Below, in pieces: positions 4,700 to 7,203 of a stretch of 7,203 bases of DNA. The notes under the pieces were generated by a model. It was not told the DNA's origin. It did not search any database and worked only from the letters and a program-made list of their open reading frames with translations. The translations under genes and the position numbers were made by a program. Every line of letters starts with the position of its first letter. Within the stretch, counting starts at the first letter, position 1. The stretch covers positions 1 through 7,203 of the forward strand of contig CAIKRN010000011.1 of assembly GCA_903829855.1 (NCBI GenBank), read 5' to 3'. The DNA comes from an uncultured Opitutia bacterium (GTDB lineage: Bacteria; Verrucomicrobiota; Verrucomicrobiia; Opitutales; UBA953).

Positions 4700-6075
4700 G
4701 GAACGAGAGTAGTGCAACGGAGGACGATGGGGCGATTTTCCTGCGTAGACTTGATACTTACAAGCAGAACCTTGCCTTCGGGCAGGACCAGGGTCGCTTC
4801 AGGGTGGCCCGGAATGGTTAGCTTCTGGCCCACCCGGGCATCAAGTCGGGCGACAGAAAACGCGGCGGGCAGGAGCGACCAATTGCGCAGGTCCGCCTTG
4901 GTGGACTTATAAGCGTACAACCCAGTACCAATCTTCGTCGCCAACGCCCAAAGACCCGCCCCGGTGCCACTATTAGGGCGATTTGCAGCCGCTTCTGATG
5001 ATTTATTGATTAGGTAGCTGGCTGTGGCCTTAACGGCGGCGGAAGTAAAAGCCTGCGCCTTTAAGCTCGGGAGGGCTGCCTCAAAATGCTTGGCAATGAG
5101 CGAGGCCGGCCGGCCGGCGGCATCTAATGCCACATTCTGGCCGTCCAATTGTAACTTCAAATTATAATGTAAACCCGCGGGCCGGAGGGCCGGCAAAGCC
5201 ACCCCGACATACGGGACGCTGGACGACACCACGAAGAGCGGAATATCCACCCGTTGCTCATGCCACTCAGGACACATGCCGGTCTCCGCGATTACATAGA
5301 CCACCCTGCCCTGATTTTCGACCGTTCCGGCACAATCTTTGAGGTCACGCTTAAAGACCTGCTGCTTGGAATTCAAACCAACGGCAGCCGTGAACTCCTT
5401 CCGTGCTTTTTCTAAATCAGAGACCCCATCACCCAGCCGAAGGAAGAACATGCCCTGCAGCCAGTGACTGAAGGCGTCATCATAAGTTCCGCCTTTGGTC
5501 AAACCATCGAGATTCTCCTGCAGCTGACTCAACCCATCTTTGGTGCGTTCGTCCTGGTCGGCCTTAGCTAAATCATACTGTGATTTGGCCGACTTAGGCG
5601 TGACGTAAAGTTGGCCGGCTCCGAAGGATTCCTGCACGAAGCGAAGACGCGTCATCGACACACGGGCCGCGGCGAAGTCGTGCAGTTCGAGGAAGTTCAG
5701 AGCCTGATAGGTCGAGGCATAGATCCGGTCATAAGGCTTAGGGCGGTACGGTTGCGCATAGCCGTTGCTGAACGCCGCCAAGGCGGACCCCGAGACGGAA
5801 AAGCCTGGTTGCTCTTCCTCCGCCCGAAAAGCCTGTTCCACTTCTTCGAACGCCTTCGAACTTTCCTTTAACTTACCGCCGGCCCGAAGCGCCGTCGCCT
5901 CGTCCAGCTTCCAGACCAGTATGTCCTTAGGCGTATCCACCCCCGCCGCCTTGGCAATTTGCGCGGCAGTCTCAAACTCAGCCTCTGCACCGAAGGCACG
6001 GACACGTGGGTCTTTTTCGACATAGGTAGCACAACCCGCTAAGGCGGCGGCAAGGATGACGAGCAGGATGCGCAC
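4696..6075 (-). CDS. COG3014-like conserved lipoprotein with TPR-like helical region
   Basis: This gene encodes a 459-aa protein of unknown function. It starts at a GTG (6075-6073). An in-frame TGA lies shortly upstream and no ATG intervenes, and the GTG gives a perfect lipoprotein signal, MRILLVILAAALAGC, with Cys15. Residues 25-240 are mostly helical and TPR-like: KLDEATALRAGGKLKESSKAFEEVE (56-80, ends KLDEAT and FEEVE), then YDRIYASTYQALNFLELHDFAAA (115-137), then FSHWLQGMFFLRLGD (202-216). The second half has VVYVIAETGMCPEW (258-271), VPYVGVALPALRP (287-299) and the C-terminal DLRNWSLLPAAFSVAR (395-410), ending near residue 441 in KVLLVSIKS. The ETG, ALP and DLRxW-LLP blocks are what I associate with COG3014. 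That family is found in operons with ycfL and lpoB, exactly as here. It is first in the operon and overlaps ycfL by ATGA. A weak promoter-like pair (TTTACT at 6117-6112, TAATCT at 6095-6090) lies just upstream. An envelope or peptidoglycan-assembly role is inferred from context only. Confidence 0.8.
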   Translation of the reverse strand: MRILLVILAAALAGCATYVEKDPRVRAFGAEAEFETAAQIAKAAGVDTPKDILVWKLDEATALRAGGKLKESSKAFEEVEQAFRAEEEQPGFSVSGSALAAFSNGYAQPYRPKPYDRIYASTYQALNFLELHDFAAARVSMTRLRFVQESFGAGQLYVTPKSAKSQYDLAKADQDERTKDGLSQLQENLDGLTKGGTYDDAFSHWLQGMFFLRLGDGVSDLEKARKEFTAAVGLNSKQQVFKRDLKDCAGTVENQGRVVYVIAETGMCPEWHEQRVDIPLFVVSSSVPYVGVALPALRPAGLHYNLKLQLDGQNVALDAAGRPASLIAKHFEAALPSLKAQAFTSAAVKATASYLINKSSEAAANRPNSGTGAGLWALATKIGTGLYAYKSTKADLRNWSLLPAAFSVARLDARVGQKLTIPGHPEATLVLPEGKVLLVSIKSTQENRPIVLRCTTLVP

Positions 6076-6112
6076 AGGGACAGACGGCGAGATTAGTCAG
6101 GGATGCCCGCAA

Positions 6113-6161
6113 GTAAAGATTACGCTTTACCCAGGGTCAGCCAACGTGACCCTAGGTAAAG
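6113..6161 (-). other. 15-bp inverted repeat at the 3' end of the AEC gene with an alternative partner
   Basis: CTTTACCCAGGGTCA (6125-6139) and TGACCCTAGGTAAAG (6147-6161) pair over 15 positions with one mismatch (C6132/A6154) and a 7-base loop. In the transcript this hairpin covers the last 13 codons of the permease gene and ends 2 bases before its TAA. A third copy of the element, GTAAAG at 6113-6118, lies just after the stop and could pair with CTTTAC (6125-6130) instead, giving two mutually exclusive folds. There is no T-run, so it is not a standard intrinsic terminator. It could block 3' exonucleases or tune read-through into the lipoprotein operon; both roles are inferred. Confidence 0.55.
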
Positions 6162-7082
6162 CCACAACGGCGTCACCAACGGGCAACAAAGCATCGTTAT
6201 GACGGAGCAACGCAGGGAAACCAGCACGTCCCCCTTGAACATCTCAACGATTAGGAAGGTGAAGATGCCGCAAGGCATCGCCGCCTGCACCAACATCACC
6301 TTGCGCAAGGAAGGATCGGTCACCAAGCAGCCTGCCGCAGCCAGGACAAGTAGCGGCATCAGCAACCAGCGAACGGCCATCACGCCGAAGGAGGCCGGAG
6401 CGTCCGAGACTAGGCGAAAGTCTTTAATGATCTCGTGCAGGTAGATGCCCGTGAGCAGCGTCCCAATCGGGATGGCGCAATCACCGACCGCCAGGCAAAG
6501 ATCGCTGGCGAAGACGATGGCGGCGCTTTTCCCAAAGCCGGCGAAATTGATGGCTAGGGCCACGAACAGCGCGACGGTCATCGGCTGGAAAAGCTTCCTT
6601 AGGCCGTGGCGCAGGGACTCGCCGGAAAGCATCGCCACCCCAACCGTCCAGACTGCCGCCTCGACGCCGACATTATGCACCAGCAGCACGCCGACGACGT
6701 CCTTGTCAAACAACGCGGCCGTGACCGGGATGCCGAGGTAGCCAAAGTTATTGACGCCGGCCGAGAAGGCAAAGGTGCGACGCGCCTTGCCGGCTGGGAC
6801 CTTAAAGAGTGAAGCGATGGCCGTCGCGACGGCGTAGCCCGTCACGATCATCAGGAAGCCCGCACCAAGATACAGCAAAGCCTGCGGGCCCGAAGCGATC
6901 AGCGGATTACCGCTCACGCGCGAGAAGATCATGGCTGGGAAAAAGACCCAGATGATCATGCGCATCAGCGGCTGACGGGCATGCGCGCCCACCCAGCCCT
7001 GGCGGGCCATGAACCAGCCGAGCAGGATCAGCAGCCCCAGACGGGTGATGGCCAGCGCGACATCGGCGGAGAAGACATTCAT
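6120..7082 (-). CDS. AEC (auxin efflux carrier) family transporter
   Basis: This gene encodes a 320-aa inner-membrane protein of the AEC family, members of which export or import organic anions such as malate or related carboxylates. Several hydrophobic segments can be seen at about residues 8-26, 41-56, 67-92, 104-124, 129-151, 167-182, 186-213, 232-252, 262-281 and 288-311, consistent with the family's ten-helix layout. Family motifs are present: IIWVFFPAMIFSRV (43-56) in helix 2; FSAGVNNFGYLGIPV (106-120), the Asn-Asn-x-Gly break of helix 4; and VQAAMPCGIFTFLIVEMF (265-282), the matching broken helix of the second repeat. The substrate cannot be inferred. The ATG at 7082 is the first in frame before helix 1, and no ribosome binding site precedes it. 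The 44-base gap to the next gene holds a hairpin but no clear terminator, so partial read-through into the lipoprotein operon is possible. Confidence 0.9.
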   Translation of the reverse strand: MNVFSADVALAITRLGLLILLGWFMARQGWVGAHARQPLMRMIIWVFFPAMIFSRVSGNPLIASGPQALLYLGAGFLMIVTGYAVATAIASLFKVPAGKARRTFAFSAGVNNFGYLGIPVTAALFDKDVVGVLLVHNVGVEAAVWTVGVAMLSGESLRHGLRKLFQPMTVALFVALAINFAGFGKSAAIVFASDLCLAVGDCAIPIGTLLTGIYLHEIIKDFRLVSDAPASFGVMAVRWLLMPLLVLAAAGCLVTDPSLRKVMLVQAAMPCGIFTFLIVEMFKGDVLVSLRCSVITMLCCPLVTPLWLYLGSRWLTLGKA

Positions 7083-7203
7083 GGACGAAGTCGACTATCC
7101 CGAGCACGACGCATGGGGGAAGAGTAAATTCCGACGCGGGGGCAAGTGGGCACGGTGACATGGGGACAAGAAACGTCCCTTTACCCTGACTTTATCGTGT
7201 ATC
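7083..7203. other. Upstream region of the AEC gene, cut by the window edge
   Basis: I recognise no gene in these 121 bases. Read on the minus strand there is an AT-richer patch near 7185-7195 (CGATAAAGT) that could be a -10 region. Its -35 would lie at or beyond the window edge, so no promoter can be claimed. Confidence 0.4.

Noticed and set aside
5104..5115. GGCCGGCCGGCC run as a regulatory palindrome
   Set aside because: It lies inside the COG3014-like coding sequence, encodes an ordinary Ala/Gly/Arg/Pro stretch, and is expected in G+C-rich coding DNA.
6090..6117. TTTACT-N16-TAATCT as the promoter of the lipoprotein operon
   Set aside because: It matches consensus at only 4/6 and 3/6 positions, too weak to list as a feature; it is noted in the gene entry only.
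7081..7158. A 25-codon plus-strand reading frame (MDEVDYPEHDAWGK...) with GGAG about 9 bases upstream, divergent from the AEC gene
   Set aside because: The GGAG comes from AEC coding sequence, there is no promoter, and this genome segment does not use SD motifs elsewhere. The frame length is expected by chance.
6907..7161. Minus-strand frame overlapping the start of the AEC gene
   Set aside because: It is a +1-type shadow of the AEC coding sequence, Cys/Pro/Arg-rich with no motif.

Overview
The window (roughly 55-60% G+C by eye) looks like an ordinary chromosomal segment of a Gram-negative bacterium. Three consecutive outer-membrane-type lipoproteins, including a homologue of the peptidoglycan-synthase activator LpoB, point to a double-membrane cell. 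The mix of families, the lack of Shine-Dalgarno motifs and the lysine/alanine tail on AroQ would suit Verrucomicrobiota (Opitutia-like) or a neighbouring phylum. That placement is a low-confidence guess, because there is no rRNA or other marker gene here. I see no transposase, phage gene, tRNA, CRISPR array or sign of recent transfer.

Layout, left to right. Positions 2-508 (+) are the C-terminal part of aconitase AcnA, ending in a strong intrinsic terminator. That terminator also closes a small minus-strand gene (559-948) for a secreted chagasin/I42-type protease-inhibitor-like protein. This gene has the best promoter in the window, and its predicted transcription start falls on the ATG. Divergent from it, aroQ (1052-1528, type II 3-dehydroquinase) is followed after one base by a secreted beta-propeller protein of the sialidase/Asp-box type (1530-2600). 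That protein meets a FAD-dependent oxidoreductase (2618-3670, -) tail to tail.

The right half is all on the minus strand, transcribed from right to left. It starts with an AEC-family permease (6120-7082), followed by a compact three-gene lipoprotein operon. The operon order is a 459-aa COG3014-like protein (4696-6075, GTG start), a YcfL/DUF1425 lipoprotein (4268-4699, 4-base ATGA overlap) and LpoB (3719-4258, 9-base gap). A hairpin plus T-run at 3691-3713 terminates it. The same trio, COG3014-YcfL-LpoB, is known from some gammaproteobacteria, so these genes probably act together on periplasmic PBP1-type peptidoglycan synthesis. No PBP gene is in the window.

The most interesting signals are in the non-coding layer. 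(1) None of the eight complete genes has a Shine-Dalgarno motif at a usable distance, and most starts follow a short pyrimidine-rich stretch. (2) The oxidoreductase start codon lies inside a perfect 10-bp inverted repeat followed by T6, an intrinsic-terminator-like structure built partly from the first codons. (3) The permease gene ends in a 15-bp inverted repeat with an alternative pairing partner just downstream. I did not find an obviously new enzyme or defence system. The least understood proteins are the COG3014-like lipoprotein and the CxCC beta-propeller.
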